Assembly (NCBI RefSeq): GCF_016834655.1
Contig: NZ_JAENHP010000034.1
Coordinates: 1-64,000, forward strand
DNA from: Paractinoplanes ovalisporus
Lineage (GTDB): Bacteria > Actinomycetota > Actinomycetes > Mycobacteriales > Micromonosporaceae
DNA length: 64,000 bases
Direction: 5' to 3'
Positions 34,361 through 43,415 of this stretch are shown one piece after another. The translations under genes and the position numbers were made by a program. A model generated the notes under the pieces. That model worked only from the letters and a program-made list of their open reading frames with translations. It searched no databases and was not told the origin of the DNA. How positions within the stretch are numbered: the first letter of the stretch is position 1; each line of letters begins with the position of its first letter.

Positions 34361-35277
34361 GCCTTTAGTCCGTTCTTGGGTGGCGGCGGGGTGGTTGGAC
34401 GGGGGGTGACCACCATCGTTCCTATTCCTTCCGGGGTGAAAACTTCGAGCAGAGTCGAGTGGGCGACGCGGCCGTCGATGACGTGCGCCGCCGGGACGCC
34501 ACCGCGGACGGCTCGCAGGCAGGCCTCCATCTTGGGGACCATGCCCGACTCGAGCCGGGGCAGCAGCATGGCCAGGGCGTCGGCGTCGATCTCGCTGACC
34601 AGCGACGACGTGTCGGGCCAGTCGGTGTAGAGGCCGGGCACGTCGGTGAGCACGACCAGCTTCTGAGCGCCCAGCGCCTCGGCCAGCGCGGCGGCGGCGG
34701 TGTCGGCGTTCACGTTGTGCACCACGCCCTCGGCGTCGGGCGCGACGCTGGCGATGACCGGGATGCGGCCGGCCGCGATGAGGTCGGTCACGGCCGAGGT
34801 GTCGACGCGGTCGACGTCGCCGACCAGGCCGATGTCGACCTCTTCGCCGTCGATCAGGGCCCCGCGCCGTACGGCGGTGAACAGGTGGGCGTCTTCACCG
34901 GAGAGCCCGACGGCGAGCGGGCCGTGGCGGTTGATCAGCCCGACCAGCTCACGGCCGACCTGGCCGGTCAGCACCATCCGGACGACCTCCATCGCCTCGG
35001 GGGTGGTGACCCGCAGGCCGCCGCGGAACTCGCTCTCGATGCCGAAGCGGTCGAGCATCCGGCTGATCTGGGGACCGCCGCCGTGCACGACGACCGGCTT
35101 GATTCCCGCGTAGCGCAGGAACGCCATGTCGGCCGCAAAGGCCTGCTGCAGCTCGGGATTGATCATGGCGTTGCCGCCGTACTTGATCACGATGGTGGCG
35201 CCGTGGAACTTCTCCAGCCACGGGAGGGCTTCGACGAGAACTTCCGCTTTCTCCGTGCTCAGCTTCTCCGTGCTCAC
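34357..35277 (-). CDS. argB: Acetylglutamate kinase
   Basis: The 306-residue amino-acid kinase has IVIKYGGNAM, VVVHGGGPQISRML, the VGLSGEDAHLF segment and ASVAPDAEGVVHNVNADTAA. It phosphorylates N-acetylglutamate, usually the arginine-inhibited step. The GTG start overlaps the argJ stop (GTGA). The N-terminus repeats STEKLSTEKAE because 15 bases are duplicated, adding a few residues before the conserved fold. The C-terminus has a short proline run (PTTPPPPK). Confidence 0.94.
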   Translation of the reverse strand: MSTEKLSTEKAEVLVEALPWLEKFHGATIVIKYGGNAMINPELQQAFAADMAFLRYAGIKPVVVHGGGPQISRMLDRFGIESEFRGGLRVTTPEAMEVVRMVLTGQVGRELVGLINRHGPLAVGLSGEDAHLFTAVRRGALIDGEEVDIGLVGDVDRVDTSAVTDLIAAGRIPVIASVAPDAEGVVHNVNADTAAAALAEALGAQKLVVLTDVPGLYTDWPDTSSLVSEIDADALAMLLPRLESGMVPKMEACLRAVRGGVPAAHVIDGRVAHSTLLEVFTPEGIGTMVVTPRPTTPPPPKNGLKA

Positions 35278-36446
35278 GAGGAGTACGCCGAGTTTTCGTG
35301 CACGTAGGCGTGCGACAGGTCGGTGGTCCAGATCGTCGCTTCCATCTCGCCCTCGCGCAGGTTGATCGTGATCGTCACGTCGCGCCCGGAGAGATCGACC
35401 TTGGACCGGTCTTCCGCGGCCGCCCCGCCCTTGCAGATCCACACGTCGTTGATCGCCACGTCGACCCGGTCGGGCTCGAAGCGCGCCTGGGTGGTCCCGA
35501 CCGCGGCCAGGATGCGCCCCCAGTTCGGGTCGTTGCCGAACAGCGCCGTCTTGACCAGGTTGTTGCCGGCCACCGTGCGGCCCACCTCGACCGCGTCGGC
35601 CTCGCTGGCCGCGCCCTTGACCTCGATCGCGACGTGTTTGGTGGCGCCCTCGGCGTCGGCGATCAGCTGCTGGGCCAGGTCGTGGCAGACCTCGGTGACC
35701 GCCGCGGTCAGCTCTTCGGGCGTGGGCTGCACGTCGGAGGCGCCGCTGGCCAGCAGCAGCACGGTGTCGTTGGTCGACATGCAGCCGTCGGCGTCGATCC
35801 GGTCGAAGGTCAGCCGGGTCGCCTCGCGCAGGGCCGCGTCGAGCACCTCGTTGTCGGCGCTGGCGTCGGTGGTGATCACGACGAGCATGGTGGCCAGGGC
35901 CGGGGCGAGCATGCCGGCGCCCTTGGCCATGCCGCCGACCGACCAGCCCTCGCCTTGGACGACAGCGTTCTTGGCGACGGTGTCGGTCGTCATGATCGCC
36001 TCAGCGGCCCTGGCGCCACCGTCGTTGTCCAGCGCCTTCGCCGCATTGCTGACGCCGGGCAGCAGCTTGTCCATCGGCAGCAGCTCGCCGATCAGGCCGG
36101 TCGAGCAGACCGCGACGTCACCGGCCCCGATCAGCTGGGGCTTGGGGCCGCCGCGGAGCACGGCTGCGGTGTGCTCGGCGGTGGCGTGGGTGTCGCGGAA
36201 GCCCTGGCTGCCGGTGCACGCGTTGGCGCCGCCGGAGTTGAGCACGACGGCCCGCACGATGCCGCCCTTGAGCACCTGCTGGCTCCAGAGCACGGGCGCG
36301 GCCTTGACCCGGTTGCCGGTGAAGACGCCCGCGGCGGTGAAGTCGGGGCCGTCGTTGACGACCAGGGCGACGTCGAGGTTGCCGGTGGGCTTGAGACCGG
36401 CGGCGACGCCGGAGGCCCGGAAGCCCTTGGGGTGGGTAACGGTCAC
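35274..36446 (-). CDS. argJ: Bifunctional ornithine acetyltransferase / N-acetylglutamate synthase
   Basis: The 390-residue protein has the ArgJ landmarks: GNRVKAAPVLWS, VLNSGGANACTG, the self-cleavage site region KGAGMLAPALATMLVVITTDA (the Thr of ATML becomes the beta-chain N-terminus) and GNDPNWGRILAAVG. It recycles acetyl from N-acetylornithine to glutamate. The GTG start overlaps the argC stop. Confidence 0.95.
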   Translation of the reverse strand: MTVTHPKGFRASGVAAGLKPTGNLDVALVVNDGPDFTAAGVFTGNRVKAAPVLWSQQVLKGGIVRAVVLNSGGANACTGSQGFRDTHATAEHTAAVLRGGPKPQLIGAGDVAVCSTGLIGELLPMDKLLPGVSNAAKALDNDGGARAAEAIMTTDTVAKNAVVQGEGWSVGGMAKGAGMLAPALATMLVVITTDASADNEVLDAALREATRLTFDRIDADGCMSTNDTVLLLASGASDVQPTPEELTAAVTEVCHDLAQQLIADAEGATKHVAIEVKGAASEADAVEVGRTVAGNNLVKTALFGNDPNWGRILAAVGTTQARFEPDRVDVAINDVWICKGGAAAEDRSKVDLSGRDVTITINLREGEMEATIWTTDLSHAYVHENSAYSS

Positions 36447-37444
36447 GGTGCGACTCCGAACACGGACAGGCCCATCGTCTCGGGCAGGCCGGACATGAGA
36501 TTTGCGCACTGCACGGCCTGGCCGGCCGCGCCCTTGCCGAGGTTGTCGAGCGCGCTGACGACGATGAGGCGGCCGGAGTCGACGTCGACCGTGGCCTGCA
36601 GATGGCACGAGTTGGACCCCGAGGTCGCGGCCGTGTGCGGCCAGGAGCCCTCCGGGAGGACATGGACGAAGGGCTCGTCCGCATAGGCGGCGGCCAGAAC
36701 CTCGCGCGGGTCACCGCCGGTCAGGCGACGGGCCGTGACGGTGGCCAGGATGCCGCGCGGCATCGGCGCCAGCACCGGGGTCATCGACAGCGACGTCGCC
36801 CCGGTGGCCTGCTTGATCTCGGGGACATGCTGGTGGGCGCCCACCTTGTAGGGCGAGAGGTCACCCATGACCTCGCTGGCCAGCAGGTTCACCTTCGCGC
36901 TGCGGCCGGCGCCGGACGTGCCGGAGCTGGCCACCACGACCACGTCGGCCGGGTCAGCAAGCCCGGCCGCGATCAGAGGCGCCAGCGCGAGGGTGATGGT
37001 GGCCGCATAACAACCCGTGTTCGCGACCCGGTCGGACGCCTTGATCAGCTCGCGCCGGCCGGGAAGCTCGGGCAGACCGTAGGTCCACGTGCCGGCGTGG
37101 GCACCCCCGTAATACCGCTCCCAGAGCGCCGCGTCGCGCAGGCGGAAGTCGGCCCCCAGGTCGACGATCTTCACCGACTCGGGGAGCTGGGCCGCCACGG
37201 CCGCCGACTGCCCGTGCGGCAGGGCGAGAAACACCAGGTCGGCGTCGCTCAGGCTCGCCGCGTCGGTCGCGCTCAGCGTGAGGTCGAGACCGGCCAGTTG
37301 CGGGTGTACGGCGGTGACGTGCGCCCCGGCCTGCGAATGCGCCGTGGCGGCCACGAGGTCGAACTCGGGATGCCCCGCGAGCAGACGCAGCAGCTCACCC
37401 CCCGCATAACCACTGGCCCCCGCAACCGCGACACGAATTCCCAT
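36443..37444 (-). CDS. argC: N-acetyl-gamma-glutamyl-phosphate reductase
   Basis: The 333-residue protein starts IRVAVAGASGYAGGELLRLL (NADP site), has LALPHGQSAAVAAQL, the catalytic cysteine near residue 145 in VANTGCYAATITLAL, and HQHVPEIKQATG. It reduces N-acetylglutamyl phosphate. ATG 37444 has GGAGGTTGGT upstream. It is the promoter-proximal gene of the arg cluster and diverges from a Crp-like regulator. Confidence 0.95.
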   Translation of the reverse strand: MGIRVAVAGASGYAGGELLRLLAGHPEFDLVAATAHSQAGAHVTAVHPQLAGLDLTLSATDAASLSDADLVFLALPHGQSAAVAAQLPESVKIVDLGADFRLRDAALWERYYGGAHAGTWTYGLPELPGRRELIKASDRVANTGCYAATITLALAPLIAAGLADPADVVVVASSGTSGAGRSAKVNLLASEVMGDLSPYKVGAHQHVPEIKQATGATSLSMTPVLAPMPRGILATVTARRLTGGDPREVLAAAYADEPFVHVLPEGSWPHTAATSGSNSCHLQATVDVDSGRLIVVSALDNLGKGAAGQAVQCANLMSGLPETMGLSVFGVAP

Positions 37445-37454
37445 ACCAACCTCC

Positions 37455-37466
37455 GCATGACTATGC
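37455..37466 (-). promoter_or_regulatory. Candidate ARG box upstream of argC
   Basis: GCAT-N4-ATGC (plus strand GCATGACTATGC) resembles the TGCATA-type half-sites bound by ArgR. It lies 10 nt before the argC start, so binding would block initiation. The match is short; only one clear box is seen. Confidence 0.35.
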
Positions 37467-37596
37467 AGAAGACCGTATCAACCCGCACTCGCCGCCGACA
37501 ACACCCTTCCTCCGCGAGTTGCCTCTCCGCGTCCGCCGCGTCACAAAACCGCACTTTCATCTGGTCGCTCCGGCGCGGATCCGGTGTCCTCGAAGC

Positions 37597-38337
37597 ATGG
37601 GGAACTTCGACGCATCCTCTCTGACCGCCCCCGGAACGCTGCTGGCCCGGCTCAACGGGCCGACCGCGGCCGCACTTCTCGCGCTGGGCGTCGAGCAGCC
37701 GGCGCCGGCGGGTCACGTCCTGATGCGGGAGGGCGCCCGCGAGTCGTACGTGGTGATCGTCCGGCACGGGGTGGCCAAGGTGACCGGCGGACCCACCGTG
37801 CTCCTGTCCATCCGGGTCGAGGGCGACCTGATCGGCGAGATGTCGGCGCTGAGCGGGTCACCGCGCTGCGCCACCGTCACCATGGCCGGCCCGGGCGTCG
37901 TCCGGGTCATCGCCAACCGCGAGTTCGCGCCGTTCCTGACCGCCCACGCCGACGCCGCGGTAGCCCTGGCCGCCGTGGCCTGCGACCGGCTGCACCGGTC
38001 GAACCGGCGCTGCGTCGACTTCTCGGCCTACCCGGTTCGGACGCGTCTCGCCCGCGTCCTGACCGAGCTGGCCGAGGTGCACGGCCGCCGGCTCGGGGAG
38101 AGCGCCGTCGAGGTCGGGGTCCGGCTGACCCAGCCGGAACTGGCGTCGCTCTGCGGGGTCGCCGACGCGTCGATCCACCAGGCTCTGCGCGAGCTGCGCG
38201 ACGCACGGGTGGTCTCCACCCGCTACGGGCGGATCACCGTCTGGGATCTCGCCGCGCTCCGCGCTCAGGCCGAGACGCCGAGCACCTCCAGGAGGGCGAG
38301 GCGCGAGGCGGCCTCGGAGTCGGGAGCGGCCGTGTAG
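37597..38337 (+). CDS. Crp/Fnr-family transcriptional regulator
   Basis: The 246-residue protein has a cNMP-binding-type beta-barrel (VLMREGARESYVVIVRHGVAKVT, cited here as VLMREGARESYVVIV; then EGDLIGEMSALSGSPRCATV), a dimerisation helix and a winged-helix DNA-binding end (VRLTQPELASLCGVADASI, LRDARVVSTRYGRI). The phosphate-cassette arginine and Glu are present (GEMSAL, SPRCATV), so cyclic-nucleotide binding is possible. ATG 37597 is preferred. It diverges from argC across 152 nt. Its last 73 bases overlap the 3' end of the opposite XRE gene. Confidence 0.85.
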   Translation: MGNFDASSLTAPGTLLARLNGPTAAALLALGVEQPAPAGHVLMREGARESYVVIVRHGVAKVTGGPTVLLSIRVEGDLIGEMSALSGSPRCATVTMAGPGVVRVIANREFAPFLTAHADAAVALAAVACDRLHRSNRRCVDFSAYPVRTRLARVLTELAEVHGRRLGESAVEVGVRLTQPELASLCGVADASIHQALRELRDARVVSTRYGRITVWDLAALRAQAETPSTSRRARREAASESGAAV

Positions 38338-39080
38338 GCGACGATCCGCACGTCGCTGCCGGGCACGGTGAGCACGTCGCAGTCGAGCTCCATCGCGCCC
38401 ACCTGCGGGTGCACGACCGTCTTGCGGCTCGACGCGTGGGTGCCGGCGGGGGCGCAGTCCCACAGGGCGGCGAACGTGGGGCTGGCCGCGCGCAGCTCGG
38501 CGATCAGGTCGCGCAGGCCGGCGTCGGCCGGGTATCTCGCGGCGGCGGCGCGCAGGTCGGCGACCGTGGCCGCCTCGAAGGCGGCGAGGTCTTCGGCCGT
38601 GTGGTGCACCCGCACCGCGACGTCGCCCAGGAAGTGCACCCGGGCGACGTTGCGGTCGGGCGGCCCGCCGGCCAGGGCCAGCCACAGGTCGTTGGCGACG
38701 AGCAGGTTCCAGGCGGCGTCGAAGACGGCCACCGGCGTCCCCGAGAGGCGGTCGAGCAGGCGTTGCACCCCGGGCGTGAGGTGACCCGGGACCGTGCCGC
38801 GGCCGGGCGCCCGCAGGCCGGCCAGCTCGAACAGGTTCTCGCGTTCGGCCGCGTCGAGCCGCAAGGCCCGGCACAGGGCCTCCACCACCTGCGGCGACGG
38901 CGCGGTGGCCCGGCCCTGTTCGAGGCGGTTGACATAGTCGACCGAGATGCCGGCCAGGCGCCCCAGCTCCTCGCGGCGCAGGCCGGGCGAGCGGCGGCGG
39001 CCGCCCGCCATCAGGCCGGCCTCGGCCGGGGTGAGCCTTTCCCGGAAGCGCCGGACGGCCCGCGCGAACTCGGTTGTCAT
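38265..39080 (-). CDS. XRE-family regulator with MmyB-like ligand domain
   Basis: The 271-residue protein has an N-terminal HTH (RRSPGLRREELGRLAGISVDYVNRLEQGRA, quoted as GLRREELGRLAGISVDYVN) and the C-terminal MmyB-type PAS-like domain (VAVFDAAWNLLVANDLWLAL, FAALWDCA, VGAMELDCDVL). Such genes often control a divergent oxidoreductase; the SDR gene at 39166 is exactly in that position. ATG 39080 is the clear start. Confidence 0.9.
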   Translation of the reverse strand: MTTEFARAVRRFRERLTPAEAGLMAGGRRRSPGLRREELGRLAGISVDYVNRLEQGRATAPSPQVVEALCRALRLDAAERENLFELAGLRAPGRGTVPGHLTPGVQRLLDRLSGTPVAVFDAAWNLLVANDLWLALAGGPPDRNVARVHFLGDVAVRVHHTAEDLAAFEAATVADLRAAAARYPADAGLRDLIAELRAASPTFAALWDCAPAGTHASSRKTVVHPQVGAMELDCDVLTVPGSDVRIVAYTAAPDSEAASRLALLEVLGVSA

Positions 39081-39165
39081 CTCCCCACTCTGACCCGCCC
39101 CGCCCGCTTTTACCTGGTACTGGCAGTGCCTTCTGCGCCACCGCGGGCCGCCGCACAGTCGATCC

Positions 39166-39849
39166 ATGACCACGACATTGATCACCGGCGCCAACAAGGG
39201 AATCGGCTTCGAGACGGCCAAGCAGTTGCTGGCCGCGGGCCACGACGTCTGGATGGCCGCCCGCGACCGTGAGCGGGGCGAGGCCGCCGCCCGGGAGCTG
39301 GGCGGGCGTTTTGTGCAGCTGGACGTGACCGACGACGCCTCGGTGGCGGCCGCCGTCGCCACCGTCGGCGCGCTCGACGTGCTCGTCAACAACGCGGGCG
39401 TGCCCGGGCCGCTGGACCCGGTCGAGGCGGTGACCCCGGATCTGGTCCGGCCGATGTTCGAGACCAACCTGTTCGGCGTGATCCGGGTCACGCACGCGTT
39501 CCTGCCGCTGCTGGAGAAGTCGGACCGCCCGGTCATCGTCAACGTGAGCAGCGGCCTCGGGTCGCTCCACCTGGCGACCGACCCGGAGTCGATCGCCTCG
39601 CAGATCATTCCGCTGGCCTACGGCGCGGCCAAGGCCGGCGTGAACATGGCCACGGTGCAGTATGCGAAGGGTCTGCCGCGCTTCCGGGTCAACTGCATCG
39701 ACCCGGGGTTCACCGCCACCGACTTCAACCGGCACCAGGGCACCCAGACGGTGCAGGAGGGCGCCGAGGCCGTCGTCCGGCTGGCCCAGATCGGCCCCGA
39801 CGGCCCGACCGGCGGCTTCTTCGACCGCGCCGGGAGCCTGCCGTGGTGA
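39166..39849 (+). CDS. SDR-family oxidoreductase
   Basis: The 227-residue protein has TLITGANKGIGFETAKQL for NADP, DVLVNNAGVPG, the catalytic Ser in VNVSSGLGSL and Tyr/Lys in YGAAKAGV. It is a classical short-chain dehydrogenase with an unknown substrate. It diverges from the XRE/MmyB gene with 85 nt between starts, which suggests direct repression. ATG start. Confidence 0.9.
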   Translation: MTTTLITGANKGIGFETAKQLLAAGHDVWMAARDRERGEAAARELGGRFVQLDVTDDASVAAAVATVGALDVLVNNAGVPGPLDPVEAVTPDLVRPMFETNLFGVIRVTHAFLPLLEKSDRPVIVNVSSGLGSLHLATDPESIASQIIPLAYGAAKAGVNMATVQYAKGLPRFRVNCIDPGFTATDFNRHQGTQTVQEGAEAVVRLAQIGPDGPTGGFFDRAGSLPW

Positions 39850-39862
39850 TATGACTTCACGC

Positions 39863-40096
39863 ATGGCTGACAAGACGATCATTGCCCTCCGAGAGACCGC
39901 CCTGGCGTACGCCGAGGCGGTCCGCACCACCCAGCGCTTCTTCGACCGCCTCGAAGACACCGACGACCCGTCCGTGCTGGTGGAATACGCCGCCCTCGCC
40001 GAGCGCGAGAAGGAGGCCCAGGAGGCCCGGCTGGACGCTCTGGAGGCGGCCGGCATCGAGGTCCCGAGCATCGATGAGAGCGATTCTGACAACTAA
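39863..40096 (+). CDS. Small acidic helical protein, unknown
   Basis: The 77-residue protein is mostly helix with a heptad-like central part (AYAEAVRTTQRFFDRLED, then YAALAEREKEAQEARLDALE) and a very acidic end (DESDSD). No domain is recognised. ATG 39863 or an in-frame ATG at 39851 are both possible, neither with a strong ribosome site. It follows the SDR gene by 13 nt and may be co-transcribed. Confidence 0.6.
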   Translation: MADKTIIALRETALAYAEAVRTTQRFFDRLEDTDDPSVLVEYAALAEREKEAQEARLDALEAAGIEVPSIDESDSDN

Positions 40097-40106
40097 GTGA
40101 AAAGTT

Positions 40107-40141
40107 CCGGAACCGTACCGGTCTCCCGTAACCGGTTCCGG
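40107..40141. promoter_or_regulatory. Inverted repeat before the GH3 gene
   Basis: CCGGAACCG (40107-40115) pairs with CGGTTCCGG (40133-40141). It lies 70 nt before the GH3 start and just after the stop at 40096. It could be a sugar-responsive repressor site or a weak terminator of the upstream gene; there is no T-tract. Confidence 0.4.
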
Positions 40142-40210
40142 GCTGGAAGACTCCCGGTTGTTCGTGTTTCGCAGACCGTGCCACCGCGGTCATGACGACC
40201 GGAGGCGCTC

Positions 40211-42457
40211 GTGCCTGCTGACGTCCCGTACCGGGATCCTTCACTGCCCGTCGACCAGCGGGTCGACGACCTGCTGAGCAGGATGACCCTGCCCGAGAAG
40301 GTCGGGCAGATGCTCCAGCTCGATGCCCGGGGCGACGTGAAGGAGATCGTGAGCGAGAAGCTGGCGGGCTCGATCCTGCACACCTCGCCGGCCAAGATGC
40401 TCGAGGCGATCGATCTGGTCGCCAAGACGCGGCTGCAGATCCCGCTGCTCACCGCGGAGGACTGCATCCACGGCCACTCGTTCTGGCCGGGCGCCACGAT
40501 CTTCCCGACCCAGCTCGGCATGGCCGCCAGCTGGGACGCCGACCTGCTCGAGCGGGTCGCCCGGGTGACCGCCGTCGAGGTGGCCGCCACCGGCATCCAC
40601 TGGACCTTCTCCCCCGTCCTGTGCATCACGCGTGACCTGCGCTGGGGCCGGGTCGACGAGACGTTCGGCGAAGACCCGTTCCTCATCGGCGAGCTGGGCT
40701 CGGCGATGATCCGCGGCTACCAGGGTGGCGGCCTCGACGACCCGACCGCGATCCTGGCCACGGCCAAGCACTTCGCCGGCTACTCCGAGACCCAGGGCGG
40801 CCGCGACGCCAGCGAGGCCGACATCAGCCCGCGCAAGCTGCGCTCCTGGTTCCTCCCGCCGTTCGAGCGGGTCGCCAAGGAGGGCTGCCGGGTCTTCATG
40901 CTCGGCTACCAGTCGATGGACGGCGTGCCCATCACGGCCAACAAGTGGCTGCTCAACGACGTGCTCAAGCAGGAGTGGGGCTTCACCGGCACGCTGGTGA
41001 CCGACTGGGACAACGTCGGCCGCATGGTCTGGGAGCAGAAGGTCTGCGCCGACTACGCGGAGGCGGCCGCGGTGGCCGTCAAGGCCGGCAACGACCTGGT
41101 CATGGTCACCCCGGGCTTCTTCGAGGGCGCCCAGGAGGCGGTCGAGCGCGGCCTGCTGGCCGAGGAGGAGATCGACGACGCCGTACGCCGGATCCTGCGC
41201 CTCAAGTTCGAACTGGGCCTGTTCGAAGACCCGCGCGCACCCTCGCCCACGCTGATCGACACCGTGATCGGGGCGGCGGAGCACGCGGAGCTCAACCTCG
41301 AGGTGGCCCGGCGCTCGCTCGTGCTGCTCAAGAACGACGGCGTGCTGCCGATCGACCCCGCCCACAAGTTCCGCCGCATCGCGGTGGTCGGCCCCAACGC
41401 CGACGACGTCTCGGCCCAGCTCGGTGACTGGGCGGGCGACTCGGGCCAGGTCGACTGGCTGCCCGACGGCCACCCGCGCGAGCTGACCGAGACCGTGCTC
41501 GACGGCTTCAAGGCGGTCGCCCCCGAGGGCTGGGTGATCGAACACGCCCGCGGCGCCGAGATCGAGCGGCTGGTGTCCGACCCCGAGGGTGACACCTACC
41601 CCGACGGCCAGCCCCGCCCGCCGATCTCGCAGGGCGCCCCGGTCGACCACCACATGATCGACGTGGCCCGCGACAAGGCGGTCCGCGCCGACTTCGCGGT
41701 GGTGGTCATCGGCGACACGGTGAACCTGACCGGCGAGCACAAGTCGACCGCGACGCTGGAGCTGCAGGGCGGCCAGATCGCCCTGCTCGACGCGATCGCC
41801 GCCACCAAGACCCCGATGATCGTGGTGCTGGTCAACTCGAAGCCGACCGTCCTGCCCCCGTCGGCGCTGAACGCGGCCGCGATCATCCAGGCCTTCAACC
41901 CGGGCATGCGCGGCGGCCGGGCCATCGCCGAACTGGTGCTGGGCCTCATCGACCCGAGCGGCCGCCTGCCCTTGTCGGTGGCGCGGCACGTCGGGCAGCA
42001 GCCGGTCTACTACAACACCATCCGCGGCCAGCACGGCAGCCGCTACGCCGACCTGACGCAGGACCCGCTCTTCGCGTTCGGTGAGGGGCTTTCCTACACC
42101 ACGATTTCGTACGGGGAACTGACCGTCACCACGCCGCAGGTCGCGGCGTCGGACACCGTGCGGGCCACGGTCACGCTGACCAACAGCGGTTCGCGCCCGG
42201 CGCTCGAGACGGTGCAGGTCTACATCAGCGACCTGGTCACCTCGGTGACGTGGGCCGGCCGCGAGCTGAAGGCGTACAAGCAGGTCTCGGTGCCGCCGGG
42301 CGAGAGCGTCACGGTCGACCTCGAGCTGCCGGCGGCGGACTGCTCACTGGTGACCGCGGACGGCCGCCGGGTCGTCGAGCCGGGCGAGTTCGAGCTGCTG
42401 GTCGGCCCGAGCTCCCGCGAGCGCGACCTGCTGCGGGCGGGGTTCACGATCGTCTGA
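40211..42457 (+). CDS. Glycoside hydrolase family 3 beta-glycosidase
   Basis: The 748-residue protein has the GH3 TIM barrel (FSPVLCITRDLRWGRVDETFGEDP, quoted as RDLRWGRVDETFGEDP), the KHFAGYSETQGGRD substrate block, the nucleophile Asp in GTLVTDWDNV, a C-terminal sandwich (VVVIGDTVNLTGEH) and a fibronectin-III-like end (LTNSGSRPALETVQVYISD). There is no signal peptide, so it acts in the cytoplasm on imported gluco- or xylo-oligosaccharides. GTG 40211 with ACCGGAGGCG upstream is the start. It stands alone. Confidence 0.92.
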   Translation: MPADVPYRDPSLPVDQRVDDLLSRMTLPEKVGQMLQLDARGDVKEIVSEKLAGSILHTSPAKMLEAIDLVAKTRLQIPLLTAEDCIHGHSFWPGATIFPTQLGMAASWDADLLERVARVTAVEVAATGIHWTFSPVLCITRDLRWGRVDETFGEDPFLIGELGSAMIRGYQGGGLDDPTAILATAKHFAGYSETQGGRDASEADISPRKLRSWFLPPFERVAKEGCRVFMLGYQSMDGVPITANKWLLNDVLKQEWGFTGTLVTDWDNVGRMVWEQKVCADYAEAAAVAVKAGNDLVMVTPGFFEGAQEAVERGLLAEEEIDDAVRRILRLKFELGLFEDPRAPSPTLIDTVIGAAEHAELNLEVARRSLVLLKNDGVLPIDPAHKFRRIAVVGPNADDVSAQLGDWAGDSGQVDWLPDGHPRELTETVLDGFKAVAPEGWVIEHARGAEIERLVSDPEGDTYPDGQPRPPISQGAPVDHHMIDVARDKAVRADFAVVVIGDTVNLTGEHKSTATLELQGGQIALLDAIAATKTPMIVVLVNSKPTVLPPSALNAAAIIQAFNPGMRGGRAIAELVLGLIDPSGRLPLSVARHVGQQPVYYNTIRGQHGSRYADLTQDPLFAFGEGLSYTTISYGELTVTTPQVAASDTVRATVTLTNSGSRPALETVQVYISDLVTSVTWAGRELKAYKQVSVPPGESVTVDLELPAADCSLVTADGRRVVEPGEFELLVGPSSRERDLLRAGFTIV

Positions 42458-42527
42458 CCCTTTCCGGTTCCCCGCCTTCTGTCTCCTCCCGCGCCGCACG
42501 TTGACACCGGCTGGCATCGTTCTGCGC

Positions 42528-43214
42528 GTGGGGATCACCAGGCGGCTGTTTCAGCGGCGATGGGTTCGCCGGGGGCTGACAGCGGGAGCACTCGTTGTCG
42601 CCCTCGGCGTGCTCACGTCGGCAGGCGGGGAGTTGTGGACGCGGGGCACGGCCCACGGGCACGTGTACAGCGAGGCCGACGTGCCCGCCGCGCCGGTCGC
42701 GATCGTGCTGGGCGCGCAGGTCTACGACGACGGCTCGCCCTCGCCGTTCCTGGCCGCCCGGCTCGACATCGCCAAGCGCCTGCTCGACGCGGGCAAGGTG
42801 CGGGCCATCCTGATCTCGGGCGACCATTCCCGCTGGGAGTACGACGAGCCCGGCAACTCCGAGGTCTACCTGGTCGCCCGCGGCGTCCCGGCGGCACAGA
42901 TCGCCCTCGACTACGCGGGCTTCGACACGTACGACTCCTGCGTCCGCGCCAAGCAGATCTTCGGCGTGCGCGAGGCCATCGTCGTCACCCAGACCTACCA
43001 CCTCGACCGCGCGGTGGCCCTGTGCCGCACGCTGGGCATCAACGCCACCGGCGTCGGCGACGAGTCGGTGAAGATCTACAAGGAGCCGTGGCGCAACTCG
43101 GTGGTCCGCGAGCGGGGCGCCGTCGTCAAGGCCGTAGCCGACGTGATCACCCGCCGCGACCCGGTGTTCCTGGGCCGCCAGGAGACAACGGTGCAGGAGG
43201 CGCTGACGCGCTGA
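42528..43214 (+). CDS. SanA/YdcF-like DUF218 membrane protein
   Basis: The 228-residue protein has one N-terminal membrane helix (LTAGALVVALGVLTSAG) and the DUF218/SanA core: AIVLGAQVYDDGSPSPFLAARLD, AILISGDHS, EVYLVARGVPAAQI and TQTYHLDRAVALCR. SanA-like proteins affect envelope permeability. The GTG at 42528 puts the helix right at the N-terminus; a TTG at 42501 is also in frame. No ribosome site is visible, so a leaderless message is possible. Confidence 0.85.
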   Translation: MGITRRLFQRRWVRRGLTAGALVVALGVLTSAGGELWTRGTAHGHVYSEADVPAAPVAIVLGAQVYDDGSPSPFLAARLDIAKRLLDAGKVRAILISGDHSRWEYDEPGNSEVYLVARGVPAAQIALDYAGFDTYDSCVRAKQIFGVREAIVVTQTYHLDRAVALCRTLGINATGVGDESVKIYKEPWRNSVVRERGAVVKAVADVITRRDPVFLGRQETTVQEALTR

Positions 43215-43253
43215 TCGCGTCCTTCGACGACCTCCGCGACCGGGACAGGCTGT

Positions 43254-43352
43254 GAGCCCGCGCCGGATCATGCACGGTGACCAAACGCGCACTCCTTGAA
43301 CCCGGGGGCCGCCGTTTCTGCGGTTGTCGCGGTCGTGGACCCGTACGAAATG
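43254..43352 (+). repeat. Dispersed 100-bp repeat, copy A
   Basis: This gene-free segment is an inverted, near-identical copy of 54182-54281. Common blocks are GCGCCGGATCATGCACGGTG, TTGAACCCGGGGGCC and GGTCGTGGACCCGTACG. It sits between the SanA-like gene and the LLM oxidoreductase relic. No ORF or tRNA fold is supported. Confidence 0.75.
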
Positions 43353-43415
43353 ATCTGACGCGGCCGCGACCCAAGTCACCTCCGGCAGGTGGGTGATCTA
43401 TGGAAAGCTGGGCCC

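Noticed and set aside
42501..42528. TTGACA at 42501 as a -35 box
   Set aside because: No -10-like hexamer lies 16-19 nt downstream, and the implied start site would fall inside the SanA-like coding region.
43254..43352. tRNA-like element (GGTTCAAGG block) in the dispersed repeat
   Set aside because: No acceptor, D or anticodon stem can be drawn around it in either copy.
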